64,000 nt of DNA. Source: Verrucomicrobiales bacterium. Lineage in GTDB: Bacteria > Verrucomicrobiota > Verrucomicrobiia > Verrucomicrobiales > SLCJ01. Position 1 is the stretch's first letter; every line of letters begins with the position of its first letter. This document shows positions 54,864 to 63,405 of the stretch, one piece after another. The notes beneath the pieces are model-generated. The model had not been told where the DNA came from and did no database searches. It was given only the letters and a program-made list of their open reading frames with translations. The position numbers and the translations under genes were made by a program. The stretch covers positions 1-64,000 of the forward strand of contig JAGXGH010000027.1 in NCBI GenBank assembly GCA_024636835.1. Reading direction: 5' to 3'.

Positions 54864-55538
54864 TTATACTTTGGTAATAGCGTCTTCAATTAATGCAACC
54901 GAATCTACTATACCATCAACTTCTTGAGGAACATCAAAGTGCGGATTACTGACCCAAATCACTTTCATTCCTAGTTTCTTTGCGGGTTTGAGGTCGTTTT
55001 CAGGATTATCGCCGATAAAAATAGCATTACTAGCGTCGCAACCTAGCTCCCTCAAACATGATACAAAAATCTTCGGATCTGGTTTTTTAGCGCCAAACTC
55101 TTCAGAAATCTTAATGACCTGAAATAGATGTCTGATACCTAGATGGTCTATTTTTGCATTCTGGCATTTCGCTCGACCGTTCGTAACGATTGCGAGAGAG
55201 TATCTTTTAGAAAGCTCTTCCAAGACTTCCTTTACTCCATTGAAAGGAACTGCCTCTCGGCCATAGTTCTCTTTAAAATCCGAGAATAGATCCTTTGCAG
55301 AACTAGTATCCCCTAAAAGTTCCTCGCACGCGAGTTCATACGCTTTAAGTTTATTCTCATAACCGTTTTTTTGGTGACGAATGACTGATGTGACATATGC
55401 ATCGACAGGGAGATTGATGGTTGGGTGGAATCTATGAATTTGCTCGATCAGAAATCTTCGCATTGTTTCTCCACGATCGACTATGGTTTCGTCGAGATCA
55501 AATAGGAGCGCTTTCATTCTTTTGCAGACGATTAGCAT
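54864..55538 (-). CDS. HAD-superfamily hydrolase
   Basis: 224 residues from ATG 55538 (MLIVCKRMKALLFDLDE; ATG 55517 gives a shorter form starting MKALLF). Motif I LLFDLDETIVDRG, motif II LAIVTNGRAKCQ, motif III AKKPDPKIF, motif IV NAIFIGDNPENDLKPA. Cap domain 20-90 is helical. YjjG/NagD-like small phosphatases have this pattern; the substrate is unknown. Array member. Confidence 0.85.
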   Translation of the reverse strand: MLIVCKRMKALLFDLDETIVDRGETMRRFLIEQIHRFHPTINLPVDAYVTSVIRHQKNGYENKLKAYELACEELLGDTSSAKDLFSDFKENYGREAVPFNGVKEVLEELSKRYSLAIVTNGRAKCQNAKIDHLGIRHLFQVIKISEEFGAKKPDPKIFVSCLRELGCDASNAIFIGDNPENDLKPAKKLGMKVIWVSNPHFDVPQEVDGIVDSVALIEDAITKV

Positions 55539-55601
55539 GACAGACGTTTTGCAACGTGCGAAGCGCGGTGTGAAACTTAGTTGTCGATGCTCTTGTTATC
55601 C
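55527..55601 (-). repeat. attC-like site
   Basis: On the minus strand GGATAACAAGAGCATCGACA (containing the GNAT stop) pairs imperfectly with TGTCATGCTAATCGTC at the other end (AGCAT-GACA/TGTC-ATGCT). The TAACAAG start is the same as in the best attC site. Confidence 0.5.
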
Positions 55602-56174
55602 AGCCTCTCTGCTGGCTCTGTTTGCCTTCCTTTCATCTCTGGTGATACTGAAATAGGAGACTTCCTTCTCTTCATCGCCAAACTTTGCAAAGTGATGATT
55701 AGCCGTCTTCCTGAGAGTCATTCCGCACTTGCGGAGAAGGTTGACGGTGGCGACGTTCTCCGTAAGTCCCCCACTTTCGATCTCCTGTATGCCATCGACA
55801 TGGGTAAATGCCCACGAGAGCACAGCCAAGGCAGCCTCTGTCATTAATCCCTGTTTCCATTCTGATTCGGATAGGACATAGTCGATCCGTCCGGTGGTGA
55901 TGGATGTCCGCTTGAAAGAGATGCACCCGATGAGAGAGTCATCCCTCTTTCGAATTGCCCATGGGCAATTCAAAGACTCGTGCTCCAAGTCCTGATGCGA
56001 GAGAGCGTACTCAATCCAGCCTGCTGAGTCGGCAACTGTCTCGTGGGGTTGCCACGAAGTGTAGCGTGCAACATTCGGATTGGATGCATACGCATAGACC
56101 AGCTCTGCATCATCGGGTTTGAACGATGCGAGGCGGAGGCGGTTGGTGTCAATCTGTGGGAGCTTTTTCATCAT
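55596..56174 (-). CDS. GNAT acetyltransferase (RimJ/RimL-like)
   Basis: 192 residues from ATG 56174 (MMKKLPQIDTNRLRLASF), where homology starts; the frame is open to 56267 over an attC-like hairpin. YVLSESEWKQGLMTEAALAVL is motif A and ENVATVNLLRKCGMTL motif B, in the TNRLRLRPF-type family. Substrate unknown. It ends in the site at 55527. Confidence 0.82.
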   Translation of the reverse strand: MMKKLPQIDTNRLRLASFKPDDAELVYAYASNPNVARYTSWQPHETVADSAGWIEYALSHQDLEHESLNCPWAIRKRDDSLIGCISFKRTSITTGRIDYVLSESEWKQGLMTEAALAVLSWAFTHVDGIQEIESGGLTENVATVNLLRKCGMTLRKTANHHFAKFGDEEKEVSYFSITRDERKANRASREAG

Positions 56175-56202
56175 GTCTTTGGTTATCGTCCGAGACACGT
56201 CG

Positions 56203-56284
56203 CTAGATCCGAGGTGGCAGTCGCAAACAGGGTAGAGTTTTGGATCAAATAGGGCCTTTCGACTCATAGCGGGATCTAGTTGGC
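56203..56284 (-). repeat. attC-like hairpin between GNAT genes
   Basis: CTAGATCC (56279-56272) pairs with GGATCTAG (56210-56203) on the minus strand, with GAGTCG/CGACT inside. The stop of the upstream gene (TAG) is in the first arm (GCCAACTAG). Confidence 0.45.
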
Positions 56285-56722
56285 ATCGTCGCCTTGTGCG
56301 CCGCTGTCTTGTGTCAGCCGCTTGTGAAGATAGTGTCGAGTGTGCTCGCCTGTAAATTGATCGAGTGTTCCGTATTCGCTATAGCCAAGTTTCTTGTAGA
56401 AACCCAATGCCTGAAAGCTGTATGTGTCGAGCAGCACATTCTGGCACCCTCGCCTGATTGCTTCTTTCTCGGCGGCATGCATAATCGCAGTTGCTCGGCC
56501 TTGGTTTCGATACGGATCAGCAACCCATAAGAATGCGATATCGAGATAGTTCCAGAAGGTCTTTCCTGTCAGCCCAGCAACGATCTCTCCACTTTCCAGT
56601 CGATCAAAGATGCAGAGAGGCTCAACATCCTTCGGCATGTGCTTCAGATTAAAGGTTCGAGTCCCTTCAACTACTCGGATCTCGTCCTCTGGACTCGGAT
56701 CTGATGTCACTTCAAGGCTCAT
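56276..56722 (-). CDS. GNAT acetyltransferase
   Basis: 148 residues. FLWVADPYRNQGRATAIMHA is motif A and VLLDTYSFQALGFYKKLGY motif B, with the last strand QFTGEHTRHYLHKRL. The opening VTSDPSPEDEIRVVEG fits small GNATs with low-specificity substrates. No partner in context; array member. Confidence 0.82.
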   Translation of the reverse strand: MSLEVTSDPSPEDEIRVVEGTRTFNLKHMPKDVEPLCIFDRLESGEIVAGLTGKTFWNYLDIAFLWVADPYRNQGRATAIMHAAEKEAIRRGCQNVLLDTYSFQALGFYKKLGYSEYGTLDQFTGEHTRHYLHKRLTQDSGAQGDDAN

Positions 56723-56777
56723 TTTTATTGGCGAGACGTTATAGGAAAGGCGCCGCCGGTGGGAAGCTCAAAATTGA

Positions 56778-57302
56778 TCAGACGGCTTCCTCGGGGTCGC
56801 CATCTCCGCCTCGTTCGCTTCTTAGATTCGATATCATTCTTGCGACTGTCTTAGGGATATCCACTGGAGGAATTCCGCAAGTGTCAGCGTGCTCTACTAA
56901 CTCTCTCCATGTGTAGAGAAGAAAATCGGCGGCATCGTAGTCTGTTCCCCAGGTGACATCGATTAATTCGCTCAAAAATGAGTAACGTTCATCGCGCCTT
57001 ATTCTGTCCTCAAGCCAGTCGTAAACAGGAATAACGTGGAGGTGTAAAAGATTGCCAGGCATGACCCCATAACGACTTACAAAGATATGCTTGGGGTTGA
57101 ACGTTGTTTTGATTGCGTTTGTCGCCGCTGCAACTATTTCGCCAAATTCGGCTAAGCCTTCGGAACTGACGTCCGAAAATTCGTTTACTTCAGAGCCCAG
57201 CGCTCCGATCATCAAGTAACCCTGCAGACGCGCATGGATATTATGATGAATCCGCCAATGGCTGGTTTCTAGCAGTATGCTTTCTTTTGGTGGAGTAAAC
57301 AT
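56778..57302 (-). CDS. HIT-family-like protein
   Basis: 174 residues. The HIT signature is seen as LLHLHVIPVYDW (His-x-His-x-x). Upstream, GYLMIGALGSEVNEFSD and FGEIVAAATNAIKTTF fit the strand and helix of HIT hydrolases, nucleotide phosphate-cleaving enzymes of the Hint/Fhit type. The C-terminal third (FLLYTWRELVEHADTCG) is extra. Array member. Confidence 0.72.
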   Translation of the reverse strand: MFTPPKESILLETSHWRIHHNIHARLQGYLMIGALGSEVNEFSDVSSEGLAEFGEIVAAATNAIKTTFNPKHIFVSRYGVMPGNLLHLHVIPVYDWLEDRIRRDERYSFLSELIDVTWGTDYDAADFLLYTWRELVEHADTCGIPPVDIPKTVARMISNLRSERGGDGDPEEAV

Positions 57303-57430
57303 TTTATAGCGAACAGTTTATTGGATTGATGAGGGAAAGATTCAAATGGTTCACCGTGTGAACTTTCCTGATATTTGACATTGAGAAACGGCCGCCCTTC
57401 CAAACAACTCTATTTGCAGACTAGTCGGAA

Positions 57431-57982
57431 TTAAGGATTCGATTCGATTGTCTGCTGCTCTCGATACCATCGCACTGCAGCAGCCTCGGCATCAATGATC
57501 CATTCCGCTTTGCAGTCCGAGTAGGAGTGAGAGTTGTCAGGGAAAAGGGCGGCGCAACGTCGTTTCTCGGTCTCGTAGTCCGAGGCAATGTCGGGATGGG
57601 CTCTGAGGTAATCTCGAAAGGCTAGGTGTCGTTCGACATGAGGCGATCCCTGAGCGAAGCAGTGAAGTTGCACCATTCTCTTACCCGTATCCGTGTCCTT
57701 GGTGAAATAGCGCCGTCCTGTGATCTCGAGCTCTCCCCAACCGCGAAAGCTAAGGCGATCGAGTTCGGGCAATGCCACATCGAGGAGATCAAGGTCGTGG
57801 GCGACCGCCATGAGATCAATAACCGGCTTGGCCGCGAGTCCGTGTATCGAGGTGGAACCGATATGATGAATGCTACCAACACGCGTGCCAAAGGCATTGG
57901 AAAGCAGTTCGATTTCCTGGTGGGCAAGCTCCGGCCAGGTTGCGGAATAAGGCTCGATCTCGACTCGGATGGGCGGCGGCAT
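57431..57982 (-). CDS. GrpB family protein
   Basis: 183 residues. GrpB/CoaE-associated nucleotidyltransferase fold: VEIEPYSATWPELAHQEI, IHHIGSTSIHGLAAKPVIDLM with the GS-T and Asp pair, DTDTGKRMVQLHCF-type and HLAFRDYLRAHPDIA stretches. Function unknown; often found on mobile cassettes. Array member. Confidence 0.85.
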   Translation of the reverse strand: MPPPIRVEIEPYSATWPELAHQEIELLSNAFGTRVGSIHHIGSTSIHGLAAKPVIDLMAVAHDLDLLDVALPELDRLSFRGWGELEITGRRYFTKDTDTGKRMVQLHCFAQGSPHVERHLAFRDYLRAHPDIASDYETEKRRCAALFPDNSHSYSDCKAEWIIDAEAAAVRWYREQQTIESNP

Positions 57983-58031
57983 GGAAAGTCTGGGTGTTGA
58001 ATCTAAAGGTTATGCATTTCGTGGATGATCA

Positions 58032-58964
58032 TCATCGTGGTTCTGTTTCGATCCTTCCGAAACTCTTCAAAACCTTCAGCTTTTCTAAGGTCAGAATTCC
58101 CGACCATTCTTTCTTAGCGAACTCCCAGGAATCGGGATAATTGTCTCCCCAAGACCATGTCGGGTGCCACGCGCCATCCGCCTGCTGGCTTTTCAATTCG
58201 TAATCGAGATTTTTGGAGACGGCCTTTTCCATTCCATGCAAGAAAGGCGACCCAGCGCTGCTTGCGACCTGAAGGGGGCGCAGACAATATCCGCCCCACT
58301 CTTCAGGGTCCAATGAGACCGAGCTTGAAATGAGCCGGAACAACTGCTGGTGAAGTTCCGAACGCTTTTCCTCCGACAGGTTTTTCGTTTCCAGCAGTCT
58401 CAAGCAACATATCAGATCATGCATTTCGATTGATTTAGCCGAACCCAGGACATCAAGAATACGTTTCCACATCTCATCCACGTAATCCGGTTCAGCATAG
58501 TCGATCATGATACCGAGAATCTCGGCGGTGGGATTCAGCGAGAACGCTCTGTATTCTTGTTCCCGCCCTTCTTGTTTCCACCATGGCGCGTGGGCTGCGG
58601 TCTCCGCCGACTTGGGAATGATTCTCCAGTGGAGCTCACTTTGATTCAAAGTCCCCGCCAGATACACAACTGCCTTCCGGATCATTTCGTGATCCCGAGA
58701 CACTTCATGATCACGCATGATCTGAAATGCAATCGAAGTGCATAGCACGGAACTTTCAGGTGTGCGCAAGTCGGGCTCCAAGGCATGACCAAAACCGCCA
58801 TCGGCGTTTTGGAATTTCGCAAGTTCCCTCAAGACCTTGGAGATGTCCGAACCGTAAAAAATGCTTTCGAAGCGAACTACTTCCAGCGGTCGCGCTTCCG
58901 ATCTCAAGAAGGCACCGGCTTGTTCGAAGGCTGTCGGACTTAAATATTCTTCTCTTTCTTGCAT
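58032..58964 (-). CDS. Prenyltransferase/squalene-cyclase-repeat protein
   Basis: 310 residues from ATG 58964; longer frames to 59072 overlap the next gene. Alpha/alpha-barrel repeat protein with QF/QN-W-type repeats: FQNADGGFGHALEPDLR, GYCLRPLQVASSAGSPF and SQQADGAWHPTWSWGD. The family includes cyclases and uncharacterised hydrolase-like proteins, and the function here is unknown. Array member. Confidence 0.65.
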   Translation of the reverse strand: MQEREEYLSPTAFEQAGAFLRSEARPLEVVRFESIFYGSDISKVLRELAKFQNADGGFGHALEPDLRTPESSVLCTSIAFQIMRDHEVSRDHEMIRKAVVYLAGTLNQSELHWRIIPKSAETAAHAPWWKQEGREQEYRAFSLNPTAEILGIMIDYAEPDYVDEMWKRILDVLGSAKSIEMHDLICCLRLLETKNLSEEKRSELHQQLFRLISSSVSLDPEEWGGYCLRPLQVASSAGSPFLHGMEKAVSKNLDYELKSQQADGAWHPTWSWGDNYPDSWEFAKKEWSGILTLEKLKVLKSFGRIETEPR

Positions 58965-59072
58965 GGCGTTTATTGATGTGTAGACGCGAGATAGGTACGA
59001 TTTCGTTGCGAAGAAACCATTCATTTCATGATTGTGAAATCGAGCTCGATGCCTATCTGTTTTTGTCCTCAC

Positions 59073-59795
59073 TCAACCTGCAAAGATAGTGACCATCGTT
59101 TTGCTCCTCGAGCATTTCCGCTTCCCATCCGAGCGAGGATGCCAGGCGGGCGAGGATGCCAGGCGGGCGAGGGATTTGAAACCCATGTGCAGCCACTCGA
59201 ATGCGACGGGCTCCTCACCATCGTATTCCATGGTGAAGGACTGTTGCCCCGCCGGGCGGCCTGACTCCAGATTCCTCTCTCGGTATGCCACGTGCCGCGG
59301 GTCGTCTGTGATGCTGACATCGATAGAGTCGCACAGAATCTGTCCACCTGGAGAAACGAGGTCATGCGCATGCCGGAGGAACTGTTTAAGCCCGTCGATA
59401 CCACTGGTCATCCCGATTCCATTCACCAGCATCAGAAGTGTGTAGAAGCGCTTTCCAGAGAACTTCGAGACATCCACAATGACCACATCGGTAAGGCCAC
59501 GGGCTCTCATGAGGCCTTCCATTTCCGCAAGCACATCCAAGGAGGTGACCACGTGCCCGCGGCGCAGGAGTTCGAGCGAATGCCTCCCCGCAGCGCATCC
59601 AACATCGAGAAGGTTTCCGCGACACTCATCCAGAGCCCGCAACTCCAAGGATGGGAAGTGTTCCGCTTCAAAAAATGTGGCGGCTGGAACACGTTGCTGA
59701 AACCCATCGTCACGATGAATCGTGAATGCGGCGTCACGATTGCCGGCATGGAAGTCGGAAAGGGCGCAGGAAAACGGGTTCATGGTTTCGGGCAA
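59073..59795 (-). CDS. SAM-dependent methyltransferase with frameshifted C-terminus
   Basis: 240 residues. Core: LLDVGCAAGRHSLELLRRGH (motif I) in parts, TSLDVLAEMEGLMRARG, LLMLVNGIGMTSG and LVSPGGQILCDSIDV. A 17-bp tandem duplication (59135-59168) shifts the frame after LARLASS; deleting one copy restores LGWEAEMLEEQNDGHYLCRL, a normal ending, with stop at 59053-59055. So the present tail is artificial or mutated. Activity may be lost. Confidence 0.82.
   Translation of the reverse strand: MPETMNPFSCALSDFHAGNRDAAFTIHRDDGFQQRVPAATFFEAEHFPSLELRALDECRGNLLDVGCAAGRHSLELLRRGHVVTSLDVLAEMEGLMRARGLTDVVIVDVSKFSGKRFYTLLMLVNGIGMTSGIDGLKQFLRHAHDLVSPGGQILCDSIDVSITDDPRHVAYRERNLESGRPAGQQSFTMEYDGEEPVAFEWLHMGFKSLARLASSPAWHPRSDGKRKCSRSKTMVTIFAG
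59135..59168. repeat. 17-bp tandem duplication causing a frameshift
   Basis: Two exact copies of a 17-bp unit beginning GAGGATGCCAGGCGG, inside the 3' part of the methyltransferase gene. Not a multiple of three, so it shifts the frame. Confidence 0.9.
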
Positions 59796-59831
59796 GTTAT
59801 CGAAGATGGATCAGTTCGTGTTGAAGGGGTT

Positions 59832-60365
59832 TCACCAAGGTAGACCGCATAGATCGATTTCTCTGCCGTCGATTTCGAAGTCCGATGCCGCGTGATACAT
59901 GAATGCCTCCGGCCATTCGACTTTTCCACCATCACGTTCAACCAGAGCGGCTTCGCAGCTGCGCGCCCATCCCAACTTTTCGTAGAACGGAACGGTCTGT
60001 TCCTCGCACAACAAACCGCCGATCTCACAATTCAGCGCATCGTAAATAAGTCTCTTCACTTCATTCATCACGATGCTTCCATATCCCATCTTCCGGTAAT
60101 CAGGACTGGTAATCACCCCTCCCACACAACCCATGGAGACCGGTTCGCCGCCAACGGATACTTCCCGTTTGGACACGGCTGCAAATCCAACAAACACCTC
60201 ACCACAGTAGGCCAGAACACAATAGTCCGCCCCGCAGTGATACTTGAATTGCTTGCAGATCTCCAATTGACCGAAAGCCTCTTCTCCCCACTTACGAATC
60301 AGTGCGTTCTCATCCGGATTGATGAGTCCCAGGCCATGTGGAATCACCCTTACCAAATCATTCAT
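59832..60365 (-). CDS. GNAT acetyltransferase (AAC(2')-like)
   Basis: 177 residues from ATG 60365, overlapping the upstream gene by 8 bp. GGVITSPDYRKMGYGSIVM is motif A (R-x-x-G-x-G), and GGLLCEEQTVPFYEKLGW fits motif B, with EWPEAFMYHAASDFEIDG near the end. Resembles aminoglycoside 2'-N-acetyltransferase-type or uncharacterised GNATs; no resistance role is claimed. Confidence 0.75.
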   Translation of the reverse strand: MNDLVRVIPHGLGLINPDENALIRKWGEEAFGQLEICKQFKYHCGADYCVLAYCGEVFVGFAAVSKREVSVGGEPVSMGCVGGVITSPDYRKMGYGSIVMNEVKRLIYDALNCEIGGLLCEEQTVPFYEKLGWARSCEAALVERDGGKVEWPEAFMYHAASDFEIDGREIDLCGLPW

Positions 60366-60906
60366 TCTTCTCTCTTGGTTTTGATAGCGGGAAGGTTTCC
60401 AAGTCATGAACCTTCTTTCCGTCGTAGGAACAGAGAGTCAGGGCATCAATCATCCCATGGATCTCGTGGCCGGCGGCATTCCAGTCCCTTGCCAATTCAT
60501 AAAGTTGCTCCGGATCTTTTCCGGTTGCGATGCCGATGTGAGGAATGTAGGGAAGATCCAGACGCAGCTTAGTGCGCATGAAGTCCGAGTATAGACGGTC
60601 GTGTAAGCGACTGATTCCCGAGAAACCTTCATCCGGAACAAGGAAGATGTAATAGTCGTCGCAACCCTCATCGTCGTAGACCAGAGCATATCGGCAGCAG
60701 AAATCGATTGGGTAGCAATCTGCTGCAATAGCTGATATGTGTTCTCCCATTTGCCTTTCATCGATTCCTTCGGATGAGCCGGGAAAAGTCATCGTCCAGT
60801 GAGCATCGATGACATCCACATATCGCCGGTCGTGCTGACGGCGAAATTCAAGAATCAGAGATTCGGCTGTCTCATTCAGTTTCGGGTAAGCAACGCAAAG
60901 GAGCAT
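60358..60906 (-). CDS. 2H phosphoesterase (2'-5' RNA ligase-like) protein
   Basis: 182 residues. The first HxT motif is HWTMTF (about residue 36). The second appears as YIPHIGIATG, where the usual Thr is Gly. Fold elements LILEFRRQHDRR and RLHDRLYSDF fit the 2H superfamily, which hydrolyses or ligates 2',3'-cyclic or 2'-5' linkages. The altered second motif may reduce activity. Overlaps the following GNAT gene by 8 bp, so the pair is coupled. Confidence 0.7.
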   Translation of the reverse strand: MLLCVAYPKLNETAESLILEFRRQHDRRYVDVIDAHWTMTFPGSSEGIDERQMGEHISAIAADCYPIDFCCRYALVYDDEGCDDYYIFLVPDEGFSGISRLHDRLYSDFMRTKLRLDLPYIPHIGIATGKDPEQLYELARDWNAAGHEIHGMIDALTLCSYDGKKVHDLETFPLSKPREKNE

Positions 60907-60923
60907 GATTTTTTTGGGAGAAA

Positions 60924-60980
60924 GTGGAGGGGATGCGCCGTGAGCCGCACCGCAGCACTACTCGGAGTGGTCACCTCCCG
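60924..60980 (-). repeat. attC-like hairpin site
   Basis: On the minus strand GGGAGGTGACCACTCCGAGT starts the site and CATCCCCTCCAC closes it. GGAGG/CCTCC arms pair, and the site resembles 54791-54850 (CTCGGAGT-G and CCTCCAC shared). It contains the GNAT stop. Confidence 0.45.
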
Positions 60981-61312
60981 TCTGCATCGACCTTGATTAT
61001 GTTTGAGGGGATTTGCTTGCCCATGCTCACATGCTCTTCTACAGAATAACCTACAGTCTCGTAAAAAGCCTGAACTTTTTCATTCCCTTTCATGATCTGA
61101 AGATTGATTTTCATACACCCTTGAGCTTTTAATGCGGCTTCAGCATGATTTATCAATGCAGTGCCGATGCCTGATCTTTGCAAGTTAGGCGACACGGCTA
61201 GTGAATAGATCCAGCCACGGTGTCCATCGTAGCTACCTTCAATAGTGGGCAGGGTGTTTTGAGTGAGGGATTCTGCTTCTTTCCTTAGCGGATTAGGTCT
61301 AAAAACGGTCAT
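60971..61312 (-). pseudogene. N-terminally truncated GNAT (YpeA/RimI-like)
   Basis: 113 residues from ATG 61312. The C-terminal two thirds match YpeA-like acetyltransferases very well: YDGHRGWIYSLAVSPNLQR, GIGTALINHAEAALKAQGC and QAFYETVGYSVEEH. The first 55 residues of the family are absent, and the remaining start is a poor match. Its ATG overlaps head-to-head with the NlpC gene start (61311), impossible for an ancestral arrangement, so the gene was cut at the array edge. Confidence 0.7.
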
Positions 61313-61955
61313 GTGTAGACGATTTTTCCTTTCTCTTGCCTTTGGGATGTTGAGCGCTTGTTTGGTGTCGGCTGCGGAATACGCGCGCCCGGCGGTGATT
61401 AAGTTGGATGATCTTGCTGGGGTGAAATCGCTGGACGCTAATCGCCGGAAGCTCATTGGCAATGCCTTGACGACGGCCAGGAACCACGGGTGGCTCAAGT
61501 ACCAGTTTGGCTCCGCCGATCCGAAGCGCGGTGGGTTTGATTGCTCGGGGGCGATGTATTACGTGCTGAACGAATCTGGCCTAAAGCCGGGGAGAAGTTC
61601 GGCGGCGCAGTATTTGTGGATCAAGAAGGCTGGAGGGATTACTGAGGTGGGGAAGGCTGTGACGACGCTCGATGACCCTCTGTTCGACAAACTAGAGCCA
61701 GGTGACTTACTCTTTTGGAATGGCACCTATAGGCCAAGGGATGGGCGTAAGGTGCCGATCACTCACGTGAGTATGTATCTCGGCAAGGCGAAAGCTGATG
61801 GTCGCCAACTGATGATTGGCAGCAGCAAAGGGCGAAGCTATCGCGGCAAACGCCAGAACGGTTACGGGGTGTTTGACTTTCGCCTACCATCGAAGGGTTC
61901 GAGGAGCACCTTCGTTGGCTATGGAACACCACCTGGATTGGTGGCGGCAGAATAG
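61311..61955 (+). CDS. Secreted NlpC/P60 cysteine peptidase
   Basis: 214 residues from ATG 61311. Signal peptide (about 1-22, VSA). NlpC/P60 domain with GGFDCSGAMYYVL (Cys nucleophile), EPGDLLFWNG and ITHVSMYLGK (His). Such enzymes cut D-Glu-mDAP bonds in peptidoglycan. It is divergent from the truncated GNAT and has lost or never had a promoter gap, since the ATG codons of the two genes overlap. Confidence 0.9.
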   Translation: MCRRFFLSLAFGMLSACLVSAAEYARPAVIKLDDLAGVKSLDANRRKLIGNALTTARNHGWLKYQFGSADPKRGGFDCSGAMYYVLNESGLKPGRSSAAQYLWIKKAGGITEVGKAVTTLDDPLFDKLEPGDLLFWNGTYRPRDGRKVPITHVSMYLGKAKADGRQLMIGSSKGRSYRGKRQNGYGVFDFRLPSKGSRSTFVGYGTPPGLVAAE

Positions 61956-62037
61956 TGTTCTGGTTGATGACAAAAATACAGATCCATGTCTTGTGTGAAT
62001 TAATCGGGATTCTCCATAGCGGCTGCTTGCTCGACAC

Positions 62038-62238
62038 ATTGGCGATCACTTCCCAAGTTCCTCGGCCTGGCTCTTTATTGTAAAACGTGATCAACAGTTC
62101 AGGGCCACCGACATCCGACCAGTTGGTGATTTTTTTCTCATAAATATCCCGCACCTGCTGCGCGCTCAATGATTTCACGCCGCCGTTCCAAACATCAGGC
62201 GAACCCACCAATACAGTAGAGACAGATTGAAGACGCAT
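62038..62238 (-). pseudogene. Fragment of a PstS-like phosphate-binding protein
   Basis: About 67 residues on the minus strand match phosphate ABC-transporter binding proteins: SPDVWNGGVKSLSAQQVRDI, YEKKITNWSDVGGPEL and YNKEPGRGTWEVIAN. The match stops after this and the frame then runs into unrelated sequence toward the NlpC gene. No other part of pstS is near, so this is a remnant. Confidence 0.65.
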
Positions 62239-62310
62239 GCAGAATGGATGCCTTGAAGAGGGAAGCTTATTCCATCCAATTCTAAGAAGTCTCTACTGAC
62301 CTCGTCCCTC

Positions 62311-63405
62311 ATGTGTGATCTAGTGCAGAGGTTGCGGACGATGGTCCGCGATCTTTACAGTCACGATCCCAAACTTAGTTTGTCTGTCCGATCTAACATC
62401 TCGCGAACTCTTCGTCGCCTCGCCATCGCGGTTGAGACTGTCGTCGGTTTTGTATTCAGTATTCCGCGCCGGCTGGTTTGGTGGCGCAAGGATGCTGTGG
62501 AGATTCATGTGTTCAATGCCTTGGTGCATCCGCAGGGTGTGCATATTCATGGTCGAGCGCTGGCGGAAAGAAAACTTCAGCCCCCACGTGAGAATGATGG
62601 GCATTGGATCAATTTTAAACGCACGGTCAGTCAGTTCGTCACCGCTGAGGCACCGCGGGCGAAGGTTGAGGTGAGGCTTGGTGATGCGGTGCACAAATTG
62701 CGCACTGATAGAGAAGGGTATTTTCAGATTGAGCTCCCACCGATGAAAGTGGATGTGTTCACTGCTGTCGCGGTGGAGAGCGGGTGGAGTCAGGAATTTC
62801 CACTACGCGGTGCAACGACTCAGCCAAAGCGCATCATCATTAGTGATGTGGATGACACCTTGATCGAAACCGGTGCGACAGCGGTTCGGACGATGGTTGC
62901 CACCACCGTGTTTGGCAATGCATTGACCCGCGAGCTGGTTGACGGGATGGCAGACCTGTTGCGCGACCTGCGTGAAGATGGTAGCCAGCCGCTGTTCGCG
63001 ATCACGAGTTCGCCGTGGAACTTGGAAGGGTTTTTGCGGGCGATTTTCGATCGGGTGGAACTTCCGGTCGATGGCGTGTTTATGACCGACTGGGGATTGA
63101 CGGTGGATCAGTGGATTCACCCTGACCACGACGTGCACAAGCTGGGCGCGATCCGATTACTGATGTCGTGGTATGGTGGGTCGTCGGTGGTGCTCTTTGG
63201 TGACGACAGTCAGGTCGATCCGGAAGTTTACATTCAATCCGCTGCGGAGTTTCCCGGACGTGTGGAGGGGATTTTTATCCGACCGGTGAGTGGCGCCGCA
63301 CGGAAGCGCGAGGTGGCGGCGCTGTTGGCAGAGACCGAAAACGAGACCGGTGCTATCTGCCGTTGCGGTGCGTCGCCGGATGAGATTCGTCAGTTGATTG
63401 GTTAA
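62311..63405 (+). CDS. App1-like phosphatase (DUF2183)
   Basis: 364 residues; ATG 62311 with a second at 62341. N-terminal extension (about 1-160) includes an EIHVFNALVHPQGVHIHGRA-type beta domain. DUF2183 starts at IIISDVDDTLIETGAT, the phosphatase motif with Asp pair, followed by FAITSSPWNLEGFLRAIF and VVLFGDDSQVDPEVYIQSA. App1 is a phosphatidate phosphatase in yeast; bacterial members may act on lipids (inference). Confidence 0.85.
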   Translation: MCDLVQRLRTMVRDLYSHDPKLSLSVRSNISRTLRRLAIAVETVVGFVFSIPRRLVWWRKDAVEIHVFNALVHPQGVHIHGRALAERKLQPPRENDGHWINFKRTVSQFVTAEAPRAKVEVRLGDAVHKLRTDREGYFQIELPPMKVDVFTAVAVESGWSQEFPLRGATTQPKRIIISDVDDTLIETGATAVRTMVATTVFGNALTRELVDGMADLLRDLREDGSQPLFAITSSPWNLEGFLRAIFDRVELPVDGVFMTDWGLTVDQWIHPDHDVHKLGAIRLLMSWYGGSSVVLFGDDSQVDPEVYIQSAAEFPGRVEGIFIRPVSGAARKREVAALLAETENETGAICRCGASPDEIRQLIG

